From: Elmis aenea
Lineage: Eukaryota; Arthropoda; Insecta; Coleoptera; Elmidae
NCBI GenBank assembly: GCA_947652605.1
Contig: OX393577.1
Location: forward strand, 20,091,466-20,155,465
Direction: 5' to 3'
DNA length: 64,000 nt
A program made the position numbers and the translations under genes. Below, piece after piece: positions 34,390 through 46,389 of this stretch (the first letter of the stretch is position 1; every line of letters starts with the position of its first letter). The notes beneath the pieces were generated by a model. It had not been told where the DNA came from. It searched no databases and was given only the letters and a program-made list of their open reading frames with translations.

Positions 34390-34616
34390 CAGGGCCGGCC
34401 AAGTGGAGGGTTCAGTGAGTGCAATGCACCCGGACCCCTGATTCAGGGGGCCCCAAAATTGCATGTATTAAATTGATTTTGTAAATTTTGTGCAACTGAA
34501 AAAAAATATTTATCGGTTGCAATGTAATAAAAACTTTCAAAATTAAAATAAAAAACTAACGAAAAGTAATAGTTGTATAAAACAGTGGGTAACAGCGGCA
34601 GAAACAGTACCAATTT
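34390..34616 (+). mobile_element. hAT-type left end, interrupted
   Basis: cagggccggccaagtggagg is a classical hAT terminus (CAGGGCCGGCC), followed by gcacccggacccctgattca and a C/G-rich block. The rest is AT-rich and is cut by the foldback element starting at 34619; no matching right terminus was recognised after 36583. Confidence 0.5.
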
Positions 34617-35440
34617 TACAGGGTGGGCAAATTTCGATGTTTTAATAGGGAATCTCGGTAACTATTAAGTGTTATCAAAAAAAGGACTGCACATCCTCGC
34701 TCTCTTTTTTCGAGAAAAACTTAATGGTGAAAACTAAAATTGGTTATCGTCTTTTGTTTTCCAGTTATCGCCGATAACTCGGTTTTTCGACTTTTCGTTT
34801 TATGACCATATCTCACTTGTTTATGAAAATGAACAAAAGTAATTTTGACGTTCTACCGGCACCTTTTTGATAAGAATGCAGTGATGCAGACAATTTTTCA
34901 AAAAAAAATAATCTAAATTCGAGTTGTGGCCTTGTGACATAAAGTTGCACTTTTTTAAATAGAACCCATAGTTGTCTATGACTTATTTAAATTCCTTATT
35001 CTTTTGTCATTCCAAATATATAAGGGTTGACGTAGTTATTTTCAACAATATGTAATTTGCAAAAGTTTTTTAGTTTTTTTTTTTAAGAAAATTATAGTAG
35101 GCTCTGAAAACAAAAACAAAACAAGGTGTAAAACCTTTTAAAACTCATTTGGTACAAGTTGTAATTTGTTGTTGTGATAATAAATAAATTACAATAAATT
35201 AAGTACATTACTGCAGATTCCAATTATATCGTTGTTTTCTTATTTTCATATATTTATAATGTTTGCCACAACAACAAATTACAGATCCTTCGTAACTTGT
35301 ACCAAATGACTTTAAAAGGTTTTACACCTTGTTTTGTTTTTGTTTTCAGAGCCGACTATAATTTTCTTTTAAAAAAAAAAGTAAAAAACTTTCGCAACTT
35401 ATATTTTATTGAAAATAACTATGATACATCAACCCTCATA

Positions 35441-36195
35441 CAGGGTGTGTAAAAACTGGTGGAAGCGCTACACGTGGCGATGTTCTTCGTAAAATTCTAA
35501 GTCGAAAATCTTAATACGAAAATGTCGTACCATGCTTGCTGTGTCTGCAAGAGGTCCTCAAAGTTTTGACATTTAGTCCTTTAAAAGCGTTATTATTTAC
35601 GAGTAATACTTGCAAATGAAAAAGCTGCAATTTGGAATAAAAATAAATTTCGTACCATGCTTTCTGTGTCTGCAAGAGGTCCTCAAAGTTTTGACATTTA
35701 GTCCTTTAATAAGCGTTATTATTTACGAGTAATACTTGCAAATGAAAAAGCTGCAATTTGGAATAAAAATAAATTTCGAATAGTATTTTTTCCTAGATAT
35801 TGTGTTCTTCCTTTCAAAAATTGGTGTTGAAAATATGTAAATCACTGATTTGAATGAAAATAATACATATGGCAACATTGTCATTAGCTGTCATCTCTGT
35901 TTTTCTCGTAATTATTTCTAGTTTGTGTTTTACGATACCCAAAAGTTTGCAGCTAAGTTTACGAACTGAAGGCCTTCAGTTCAAACAAAAATTGTAAATA
36001 CCTAAGTAAAAATTGCTGATAAACAAATGCCCAAACGCAAATCAATGTATACAATATTGCCAATTTTTTTTTCTTTAAATGGTTTCTGAGGCCATAGAAA
36101 GCATGGTACAACATTTTCGTATTAAGATTTTCGACTTAGAATTTTACGAAGAACATCGTCACGTGTAGCACTTCCTCCAATTTATACACACCCTG
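35441..36195. mobile_element. Nested foldback TACAGGGTGTGT element
   Basis: The termini cagggtgtgtaaaaactggt and attggaggaagtgc..ccctg-type right end (tttatacacaccctg) are inverted, and gcgatgttcttcgtaaaatt is mirrored by aattttacgaagaacatcg. It inserted at TA within the right arm of 34619-36581. The left half contains a 125-bp tandem duplication. It has no transposase. Confidence 0.9.
35526..35778. repeat. 125-bp tandem duplication
   Basis: cgtaccatgc-tgctgtgtct starts at 35526 and again at 35651. The two units are almost identical through caaatgaaaaagctgcaatt and aaataaatttcg, so the duplication is recent relative to the arms. The mirror sequence gcatggtac near 36103 in the other arm is single. 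Confidence 0.95.
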
Positions 36196-36583
36196 TATAT
36201 TTGTAATGACAAAAAATAAAGAATTTAAATAAGTAATAGCCAACTATGGGTTCTATTTTTAAAAAATACAACTTTATGTCACAACTCGAATTTCGATTTT
36301 TTTTTGAAAAATTGCCTACGTCACTGCATTCTTATCAAAAAAGTGCCTGTAAAACGTCGAAATTATTTTTCTATATTTTCATAAACAAGCGAGATATAGT
36401 CATAAAAAGAAAAATTGAAAAACCGAGTTATCGGTGATACCTCGAAAACAAAAGACAATAACCAATTTTAATTTTCACCATTAACTTTTTTTCGAAATAA
36501 GAGATTTGAGGATGCGCGGTCCGTTTTTTGATAACTAGTTACCGAGATTCCCTATGAAAACATCGAAATTTGACCACCCTGTA

Positions 36584-37500
36584 CATTTAATTATTTTTGC
36601 TTCCTCTTTCTTCAGGATACTGCTCTACACCAGATTAAGAAGTCCTTCATTTTACATACGAAAGTTGGTTAATATATAGTTCTTCCAAAAATGTCAGCAA
36701 TAATTCAAAAGTTACTGCCACCACATGTAGTAAAGTACACCAAATTTTCAGTAAATGGCGTCGCCTTTCCATGTTCATATCCAGTTCGTCGTCAGCGACG
36801 ACTCTTCAAATCCAATATAACAAATCCTTAAAATATTGAAAATATCTGCTGGAAATTTCTTTTACATCTGCAATCAAAGATGTCCGTCTAATTGCAATTA
36901 TGAACTCGAAAGTGCCAGAGTGCTAATTTGGGCGAAGTTTCTAAAATTCTTGTGCTAATTAACATTGTGAATTATAACTTTCAATGGATGAACACTCCAA
37001 TTGCCGGGTTCGTATTCGTTTCATCAATTCGCTTCAGGTTAATTACGTTTCCTCCTTAATTAACTTTCAGCTGCATTACTTTTATCATAATAAAATTTTC
37101 CTATAGTAATTTGAACCCCCGCTAAAAATATAACCGTGCCTGTATTGACTTTATACGGTCCATTGAAATTATTATTTAAAACGAATTAACTGCACAGAAT
37201 TTCAGCATTTTCAGGTAATGAAGATGTAGGGTTCGATGACATTTCTTGTTTTCAGGAATTTTATTAAATTTATTTTCAGGTCACCTAATTTTGTATTCGT
37301 TCTTTATAAAAGCAAAAGTTTGATAGCAAAAACAGAACATGCATTCAAAAACTTTCAATTAAGACTATATTATGTAATATAGGCCTTTTGGCCGATTAAT
37401 CGGTTTACATTAAATTTAATTGTCAGTAAAACGACTAACGTAATAGTTTTATTTTTCATTTTACTCTTATTTTTTGTATCTAGTTGCTAATATTGCTATA
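36584..37500. promoter_or_regulatory. Non-repeat interval with TAAT-core cluster (candidate enhancer)
   Basis: 36860-37200 holds repeated homeodomain-type cores: gtctaattgcaattatg, gtgctaatttg, gtgctaattaac, ggttaattacg, ccttaattaac and acgaattaactg. It has no repeat similarity and is relatively well mixed in base composition between TE-dense segments. This is suggestive only, since TAAT cores are frequent in AT-rich DNA. No coding exon is seen. Confidence 0.25.
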
Positions 37501-40500
37501 CAGTGTGACAATAATCTGCATGTATGGCTAACTCTATTACTATAAGAGTTACATAGGCGGTTAAATTAACAAAGAGGCAGAATTTCAAGATTAATTTAAT
37601 GCCATTTTGACATTTTACCTATACCTTCAACTTTTTTAAACATTTTAAGAAACTAAAAACACGATTTTTTCAACGGTAAATAATTTCATAGCCACCTACA
37701 TTAAAATCAAAATTTGAATTGATTCTTGTATACAGGGTGTCCCAGATTACATTTCCAGCATGGGGATCTCGCTTATTATAAGAGATACAGGTTTGTTTAA
37801 ATTAGATGAATTATTCCTTAGTATGAGAGGAGCCACAATCAATTATTAAAAGTACAAAATTTCTCGTGCTTCAGATGTTATAGCAAAAAATATGAAAATG
37901 TCCACTTTCTTTTTTCTCTCATAACTTTTTTGGCATAATCATTACAACAATTTTATTTGTACTTTCTGAAGGTACTTTGTAATGAAGAATGTAACTGTTA
38001 TTTTAGATTATTTTTAACACTTACCATTTTCGAGATATTACCCCTAACTTCATTTTTTCTTATGGGCCGCGAAGTTGGCTATGGAATAGTTGAATGTGCT
38101 TTTTTTTCCTCTTTAAAATGAGATATTACTTATTACATTTATTTTTATAAATAAGACAAAATCAAGAAAAATCGTATTTTACCCATCACTTATCAAGCTA
38201 TCTATGAAAATAAAAACAAAAAACAACTAATTAAATGTCAAATGACAATTACCATTTGTCTGCGGTATCATTTATTAGAAATTCACATTATTGTTGTGTA
38301 ATTCGATAGTCTTTGTAATAATTGTTATAATGATGGCTACATTTAAAAATAGCGAAAAATTTGACATGTTGAGATGCTACATTCTTCGCCATAAAAACTG
38401 TGTGGAAGCTAAGCAAATTTACTTAGAGCTATAAGGCAACGAAGGATGTATAATTACAAAAATTTGAAAATAAATTTAAAAGTATATGTTTTTTTCGACA
38501 AACCAACCAAAAATCCAAAACAAATCAATGATTAATTAGAATTATTTATTTTACACAGTTTCTATTGCAAATAATGTGGCATTTCAACATATAAAATTTT
38601 TAATTAGTTGTAAATGTGCTCATAATTATATGATAACAAATTTGCTACAAAGCATCGAATTACACAACAATACTAAACAATTCTAATAAATGATACCGCA
38701 GACAAATGGTAACTGTCATTTGACATTTAATTAGTTGTTTTTTGTTTTTATTTTCATAGATAGCTTGATAAAGTGATGGGTAAAATACGATTTTTCTTGA
38801 TTTTGTGACTTATTTATAAAAATAAATGTAGCAAGTAATATCTCATTTTAAAGAGGAAAAAAAAGCACATTCAACTATTCCATAGCCAACTTCGCGGCCC
38901 ATAAGAAAAAATGAAGTTAGGGGTAATATCTCAAAAATGGTAAGTGTTAAAAATAATCTAAAATAACTGTTACATTCTCCATGAAAAAGTACCTTAAGAA
39001 ACTACAAATAAATATGTTCTAACGATTATGCCAAAAAAGTTATGAGAGAAAAAAGAAATTGGACATTTTCATATTTTTTGCTATAACATCTGAAGCACGA
39101 AGAATTTTGTACTTTTAATAATTGATTGTGGCTCCTCTCATACTAACTAATAATTCATCTAATTTAAACAAACCTGTATCTCTTATAATAAGCGAGATCC
39201 CCATGCTGGAAATGTAATCTGGGACACCCTGTATATGTTTACAAAAATTAGAATAAAATATCTAAAACGTCATGGCACACTTGATTTTTGAGATATAAGC
39301 CAAATGTGACTTTTTTTAAATGGCAACCTTAGTTGCCTACGGGTTCATTAAAAATAGATTTTTTTCTCGTTTCATTAATATATCGGTTGTTGGTTTTTCT
39401 TTAAAAATAAATAAATTATTACAATGATATTGTTTTCGTTAAGTATAATCCAAGTAGCCATTCAAAATAAAACAAAACATTACATAAATAAACTAGCTTT
39501 ACTTAATTAAACAGAAAAAAATTAAAACTTAAATAATTTAAGATATTTTTTATTTATTGTTTTTGTTAAGTATATTCAAACTGAACATTAAAAAGAAAAA
39601 CAAAACATTAAATAAATAGCTTTACTTAATTAAACACAGAAAAAATTGAAGCCTTAATTTAAGATATTAATGGAAAATCAATCCTATTACTCTTAAATCC
39701 TTATTACAACATGTGTTGAAGGTGTAGCCCTCTCTCCATGGATAATAAAAATTTGACATCTGTATTTTGTAGATAATAATGCTTACGTAAGCATTTTTTT
39801 TTATTTAATAAATTGTCCTTAAAATAGTTAATCTTAAAAAGGCAATTGAATACAATTGATGACTTTATTTTAAGTGCAATTCATCAAATAAAAAGAAATT
39901 TGCTAGGAAAACATTATTATCTATTTAGAGCAGATCTCAAATTTGTATTGCCTAACACATGTAATTAATGTTTAATAGTAATGGTAAGTAAGTGAAAAAT
40001 CATAAATTATTATGAAATGTAAAAATTATCTTAAATTATGTAAGTTACAGTTTTTTATGTGTTTAATTAAGTAGAGCTAGTTTATTTATGCAAACTTTTT
40101 TTTTTCTTTGCAATGGCAAGTTTGATTATACTTAACAAAAACAATAATATTGTAATAATTTGCTTATTTTTAAAGATAAAACTAATAGTTTTATCTTTGG
40201 GTTAATAACCCATACATTGACGAAACGTGAAAAAAAAATGTTTTTAATGAACCCATAGCCTACAATGGCCCATTTAAAAAAAGTTAAGTTTTGCTTATAC
40301 CTATCTCAAAAATTAAGTGTGCCAGGACATTTTAGATATTTTTTCTAATCCTTTGTAAAAATATCTACAAGAATCAATTCACAGTTTGATTTTAACGTAG
40401 GTGGAGTTATTTACCGTTAAAAAAAATTGTCCATTTTAGTTTTTTTCAAAATCTTTTAAAAGTTTGTAGGTGTAGGTCAAATGTGAAAATGGCATTAAAT

Positions 40501-40593
40501 TAGTCTTAAAATTTTGCCCAACTTTGCTAATTTAACCGTCTATGTTACTCTTATAATAACAAAGTTACCCATACAACACATGTTGTCACCCTG
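37501..40593. mobile_element. Outer TACAGTGTGAC foldback element with a nested element
   Basis: It begins cagtgtgacaataatctgca after TA and ends catgttgtcaccctg before TA. tgtatggctaactct is mirrored imperfectly by acaaagttacccatac, and ggcaaccttagttgcctacg near 39341 by cctacaatggccc near 40260. The element was split near the end of its left arm by the 1.5-kb element at 37733-39231. The interior (39400-40200) is AT-rich with a local duplication around agctttacttaattaaacac. No coding remnant. Confidence 0.85.
37733..39231. mobile_element. Foldback TACAGGGTGTCCC element A2 (complete)
   Basis: The ends cagggtgtcccagattacat and atgtaatctgggacaccctg are perfect inversions, with TA duplicated (37731-37732, 39232-39233). 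Each arm is about 570 bp and nearly perfectly complementary, e.g. cttatgggccgcgaagttgg near 38059 against ccaacttcgcggcccataag near 38886. The central loop lies around 38310-38650. It is the undisturbed sister of 5784-7824 and carries no ORF of note. Any transcript would fold into a long double-stranded RNA. Confidence 0.95.
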
Positions 40594-42329
40594 TATATAT
40601 GAAATTTTGGTATAGAAACAAATATATATTAACAACAACTACAAATAAATAGGGAAAAACATCTTGGAATATTGAAAAACACATTAAATTATAATAATCA
40701 AATTCTCACTCTTAAATTATAATGTAGGAACAACAGAATTTCTCAATTTTCAAGGCATAATTTATTTCTTGCATTTCAAATCGTATGATTAGGGAAACGT
40801 GGGGTAGAATTAGGTATTTTACGTTTCAGGACTTACATTTTGTAGCAAATAAAGCAATATTTTCGTTTTTGTGTATCAATTCTGTTATTATCGATTAAAA
40901 TACCGGTAACGATTTTCGGATAACAATTTATCATAGTAATTTAAAAATTTACAAGTCGAAAATAATACTTAAAATTTGCGCCGTTTTGCCCCATAGTTGG
41001 AGTAGGATGGTGTTCTGTTCTTCATTTTTTTAGTAAAATAATATGAAATGTAACTTTTTTTCTAATATAAAATCCATGTTTACAATAAACACAAACGTGT
41101 ACAGTATCGTCTTCGTCACTTTCAAGTCCCGTACAAAAGTTGCGAGTCCATATAAGGCAAGAGAAACATCTAATCCATCCTTCAGCATAGTCATGACAAT
41201 ATATAGACATTCATCTTTTTTATCAGTTTCTTCTCTAGTACTTTATGATGGACTTATGGAACGATTTAGGGGATGCAGGTTTTGCTAACTTTAGTGGGTT
41301 GATTTTTGGAAGGCACACACGAAGCGTAGTGCCTTTTTTGCCCCACCCCGTGCTGTCCCGTGGTTTCAATTTTAGCTGATACAGTTGTGGCGGAAAAATT
41401 CTGACATGATATTCAATGACAAGAACAGAATTAGAACCTAATGAAGTACTCTTATCACAGAGTACTAATATAATTATTATTTAAATATAGCTCAGTTTCA
41501 CTTATATTCAACGGAAACATATCCAATATTATTAAATCACCACAAAATATAACATAACACACAAATATTTAAGGAATGGCGGCCAATTGTTGTACAGTAG
41601 TAGATCACTCTGTATCAACATAGTTCCAAAAAATCGCGCCAATTTCGTGCAAAATAAAGGCTGTGCTCCATGTTCCCCAAACTGTTTTATGAATTCTATG
41701 TGTATCAGTAACAAAAATTATATAATCCAATGAATCAAATGTGAAAATCGATAATTGACCAATGAATCGACAAAACCATTCACAATTAAAATATTTGTGA
41801 ATATTTTTTGGCTTTAAAGTCTTATACTTTATTAAAAAAATTTTGTGATCGCAACATTACAAAATCCTTCTTCAGCCGTTGCAGACTGCCCCGATATAAA
41901 AGAAAATGCAGATTTTATTGTAAGCGTGGTATTGGATGCTGTGTCGTTCAGCAGCATTGTTTTATTGGAGCAATATAGGAAACCATACAGATTCAAAAGG
42001 TAAATAAATTCGAATGGTTTTATATTGTTTTTGTTCTGAAAAATAAAGCAGTAACTGTGCAGTTTAATTTTTTTTTTGCACCAGATGCATCTCGTAAATA
42101 TAATATTTCGTCGTGGTTTTAAGTGTTAGATTACGTTTACTTGCACGCATGATTTAACTACTTTTAAATTAGTCTGACTTGTTCATCCATATATGTAAGT
42201 AGCTTTAATAAAATCAGTTTTCCTCTTTAAGAGAGTTAAAAAGTTTTGTTGATGTTTAAAATAACACAGGTAATTAAAAAGATAAATGTTTTCCTGAAAT
42301 ATTAGGTCCAGTTCCAAAGAAGAGGACTA
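40594..42329. other. Unannotated interval
   Basis: No supported gene. A short perfect-stem hairpin, ggcac..gtgcc, lies at about 41311-41332, next to a C-rich patch (gccccaccccgtgctgtccc). The ORFs at 41022-41288 (both strands) show no domain. Confidence 0.4.
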
Positions 42330-42612
42330 TGCACTATGCCCCATCACAAATATGCATCTTTTTATCCGGTAGCTTCAACTCTCCACTTTTTGACTGAAAA
42401 GATAAAAGTAATTGAGTATTAACTGCTCTCACCTTTCACCTGACTTGGCAAAGTGCGACTTTTGGTTATTACTTAAAAGAAATTTGCGGAGAAGAAAATT
42501 CCTATCAGAGAGGGAGATTGATATTACCGTTTACAATTATCTTGCAAGTATTCCGATAGAAGATTTGTTGGTACCTTTAAAGAATTACTTAGTTAATTCT
42601 TTTAATTTTTAA
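42330..42612 (+). pseudogene. Mariner-like transposase fossil
   Basis: The plus-strand frame has LSPDLAKCDFWLLLKRNLRR, matching the SPDLAPCDFWLF-KLK block around the last catalytic aspartate of mariner transposases. It continues with RKFLSEREIDITVYNYL. Upstream, an HxxAPS-like piece (cactatgccccatcac) is out of frame. The N-terminal part and terminal repeats are not visible. Confidence 0.65.
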
Positions 42613-43314
42613 CTTATTTTGTACTTATATGTTTTTTGCAGAAACATCAATATTTTCGTGCATGTTATTTTAAGCTATCGGTAATCGAATTCGTATAATG
42701 ACTTCCCATTTCCCATTTCCTGTTTTATTTAACTTGTTAAATATATTTATTTATAGATGCTTTATTGCAATTGTTTACGAGCTGTTTAAGATTACGTAAG
42801 ACTGAAACGCAGTACGTTTTGTGAAAATTAAGATGCATTTTAGGTCGAGGGAAACTTGCAGCACTTTAATGCAATATATCGTAAAATTTATCGTACTTAT
42901 GAAGCAGGAACATTAACAGATACTTGTGGGATATGTCACACTCGTCCATTAGTGTAGATATCAGATTCGTTTATAGCTAACACGTGTTACTCTGCTGGTT
43001 TATGGCGCCTGGATATCCTGAAAATATCGGTAGCGTGATGTGCATTAGTTTTAATGTATGTAACAACCGAGGATTCGGTCTTAAGTTGATGATCTATTAC
43101 CGCATAGTTTTTTTTTTTTTATTAATAAATAATATTGTTACTAGTCTAGGGAACATACAATTTTAATCTAAGATTCTTAAAAGTTTAGGTACTTATTTAA
43201 GAGGTCCTCATTGGTGTTTCTTAGTTCCTAGAATAAAACAAAGTTTTATGTGTTACGCACAGAATCACTATTCTCTGCTTTAGCACTGCATCGCTATACA
43301 TTACACGAGTTCAA
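42613..43314. other. Unannotated AT-rich interval
   Basis: Nothing recognisable; a short plus-strand ORF at 42984-43166 has no domain. Confidence 0.45.
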
Positions 43315-44540
43315 AATATTTTGACTCTTTTGAGCCTTCTTTTCCAATCAGCATTATCTAGAAGTTGCAGCATCTCGGTGTTGCCGTGAGCGTGTAGTCT
43401 TCGCTCGTGCTTTTCTGCAAACTTTTTGATCTTTTTTGTGACATTTAGGATCCTTAGATTTCTGTGTAGATGGTCCTTCCAATAGTACCATGGATCATCG
43501 ACAAAACCTCAGAGCACCTCTTTTGAAAGACATAGATCTTATCTATGTTGCTTTTGACTACACATTCCTACAGCTGATTCCCATAAGTCCAGACCTGCTT
43601 TAAGATTTGTTTGTACAGTAAGTAGTAACTTGTCATGAGGAGACAATTTTGATTTTCTTCCAATTAAAAATACATGTTTTTGTATTTAAGCTCAAGCCCT
43701 TCTCTTTTTTTCTTTATGAATTCTTTCCTTCGAAGACGAAGAATATCCAGGTTCATTCCCAAGTATACTGCTGTATCGCAACGTGGAATGTTGGCATTGT
43801 TTATTGATATCGGAAATTGTTCATACTGCTTGCACGCGCTGATTTACCTACTCTCATTGAGTTACTCTCCACCTTTTAGTCCAATCAGTTACTCTGTTTC
43901 ATGCTTCTTTAAGTTTAGCAGCTGCTTCTTCGTTATCATTACCAATTGCCAAGATGGCTGTGTCGTCAGCAAAAGTTGCAATTGTGATATTTTGAGTCTG
44001 TGGAATGTCATTAGTATACAGCAAGTACAAAATAGGTCTTAACACACTGCTTTAGGGTACTTCTGCATTTATATTTCTCTTTTGGGTACTGTTCCTCTTG
44101 CTTAACACAAAATATTCGTTCGGGTATGTGAGATTTTAATATACCCGCATGTTGTTTTGACAAGATTTTCTTTAGCTTATACATAAGTCCCTCGTGCCAA
44201 ACTTCATCAAATACCTGGGGGCTACGTCTTAAAATTAGCTGAGCATATTTTCCTTCCTTCGTACGCTTTTTCAATAATGTCCGTTATTCGGTGAAGCTGG
44301 TCGATTGTCGAGAGCCTGTTTTTGAATCCAAACTGGTGAACGGGGATTCAATCTGCTTTTAATCGCTTCAGGAGCAGTTTTTCGAATAATTTTGACACTA
44401 TTGGGTGTAGCTAAATGGGTCTGTATTCCGTATGATGAGACTTCCTTCGATGGTTTACCATGTTTGGCAATTATGATTACCTCAGTCACTTTCCAGACGT
44501 CCAGCACATGTTTCAGGCGGAATGCTGGCTTCATTTATCA
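43315..44540 (-). pseudogene. Jockey-like LINE fragment, minus strand
   Basis: Minus-strand reading gives, in order, AFRLKHVLDVWKVTEVIIIA followed by KHGKPSKEVSSYGI (RT domain start: F-WK-A-II-KPGK-SYRPI), then a decayed RT with FDEVWHEGLMYKLKKI (V-HEGLLYKL), and near 43320-43640 the post-RT region with LLYKQILKQVWTYGNQL and a FQKRCSEVLSMI block. These are in the right order for a jockey-clade element. Frameshifts and stops abound and part of the RT core is unreadable. This family is distinct from the RTE-like pieces. Confidence 0.7.
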
Positions 44541-45125
44541 GATAATAAGTTTTACTATTGCTTTCCTAGGCAGCTACTTCCACTATTTTAAGAAATTAAT
44601 AAACCAGATCCTATCTAGCTATTTGACTCTGATATTTAAACCTCAAATGAGGCCCTACTCGTTTTTTTTTTTTAAATCCAGAATAAATTCAACTTCTATA
44701 GAGCTAAGTGTAGAAAACTGCAGGCTATTTCGTATTTTGTATGTTCGTAATGTTACCCAGCAATGAAGTTATTAGTTAATATGTATGCGGAAGGATCAGA
44801 TACGTGATCGAGCGACTGCGTGGGGTCGGCCCCGGTAGCCCTTGGGGATGTACTGTCAGGCCTTATTACCTCCCGCACACGTGACCACCCGCTCTTGACA
44901 GAGTAAACACAGCCATGACTAATACTAAAATCGTATTGCTGTTGAAATTCCAGCTATACAATTTTTGCCAACAAAAAAAATCTACAGTAAGTTGGAAATT
45001 ATCAATTCATACAATTTTTTAAATATGTAACTGAAAAACGCTTGGATTTTAATAGTTAACTGTTAAGAAACACTTTTACCAATAGCCAGTGAACTGATAA
45101 GAATTTTCAGTAGCATAAAAGGTAT
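44541..45125. other. Unannotated interval with GC-rich patch 44810-44900
   Basis: gactgcgtggggtcggcccc and following bases form a local GC-rich island of about 90 bp. It shows no RNA gene signature and its nature is unknown. Confidence 0.35.
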
Positions 45126-45369
45126 AACTTCACTTTAGCGGCAGTTGTCGAAAATTGATAAAATTTTGTGGGTTAATAAAACTAGACTTGCTGAACTCAA
45201 ATATGTTAAAATTACTTGGCGCTCTCATTTAATAAGCGTAAAAATTCAATATAAAAGTTCCGTTTGACAGTTAGGTTAGGTTTTTTAATTCGAATTTTCT
45301 CATGTTAGGATGGCTAAATTATCTGTGTAAAGTGTACAAATATGATTATAACTGCCGCTAAAGTGAAGT
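45126..45369. mobile_element. Short MITE with AACTTCACTTTAGCGGCAGTT ends
   Basis: aacttcactttagcggcagt at 45126 is mirrored by actgccgctaaagtgaagt at 45351-45369: 20-bp inverted ends around 244 bp. The interior contains gttaggttaggtttttt, a motif common in insect MITEs. TA lies near each border. No coding. Confidence 0.75.
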
Positions 45370-46385
45370 AGTTCCGCATTAAATAAGCTAGAGAAATTAT
45401 TAAGCAGTTAGAAAATTGTTTTCTTATTACCTCAATCTTCTTTTTTATTCGCGACAAAGCAATTTAAAAAGAAAATACACATAACAATTTAAATGTACCC
45501 TTCGTTCATCCACCTTAATTTTATGAATCCCAAGAGGCACATCCTCCTCCTAACAATAATTTAAAAATAAAGTCTAATATCAAGGTGAATGCTTTACATA
45601 AAGCTCGAGATTATTTTATTGTTTTTCATTTCTCCTAAACACGACAATATGTAATAATTCAAACACAAAACGAAATGATTCGAAGCGGAAAGCCGTTCTG
45701 CTGAGCTTGTCGTTTTAAATGAATCTCTACGACTGAAAGACTACTTTGCAAGGCAATAAAAGTACCTAAAAGCAAATTTCTACAAAGTACATACGGAAAA
45801 TCTGTTCCCAAAGAAACATTTAATGAGATTACGGACATTGAATTGAGTTGGATTAAAGAAGGCGCCGAGTTTTATCGAGGCGTGCAGATAGAGGGCTGAG
45901 AGTGGGTCAACAAAAGTTGACGACTACAAAGTTTCCGAGAGCCAATAGAATCTTTCATTTTCAGTGACAAAATCGCGCTCACAAGGACGAAAAAACGTTT
46001 AATTCACAATATACCAAGCTTTAAACATTTTACTTCATAAAATACTTCTACAAAATATCTCAAATCTGGGCAGAAGTAGCTTACTGAATTTTTTTGCGTC
46101 AAATTTATTAATCAATAATAAAATCACTTCAGGCGTCATTATTAGAATAATTTTTAATATTTTGGACAACTAGGAAATTTAAATATCAACACAATTATCA
46201 TAGCAACCGTACTAGTGCCCACAAACAATTTATTGCAGTTTCCAAAATAGTTCCAAAACTCCACTTAAGAAATTCTATGATGTACAAAAGAATATCTAAC
46301 AACGCGTTTCTTTATGAATATTGTATTTATTTTTACAAGTTAAATAAAAAAGCATCACTTATTTAAGACAAGCTAGGAAGTTAAA
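45370..46385. other. Non-repeat interval (45480-45960)
   Basis: No exon called. 45480-45960 is less AT-rich and unlike the repeats in this window (e.g. gaaggcgccgagttttatcg). It is a candidate host non-coding block. Confidence 0.35.
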
Positions 46386-46389
46386 TATT

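Larger units (their letters stand above)
34619..36581. mobile_element. Foldback TACAGGGTGGGC element with a nested element
   Basis: The left end cagggtgggcaaatttcgat and right end atcgaaatttgaccaccctg are flanked by TA (34617-34618, 36582-36583). The arms are complementary for several hundred bases, e.g. caaggtgtaaaaccttttaa near 35122 against ttaaaaggttttacaccttg near 35315. The right arm is interrupted at 35441-36195 by another foldback element. The intact left arm gives the pre-insertion sequence and shows that TA was duplicated on insertion. Confidence 0.92.

Noticed and set aside
43674..44766. Plus-strand ORFs of 122 and 124 codons
   Set aside because: They are antisense shadows of the decayed jockey-like LINE on the minus strand and encode no recognisable motif.
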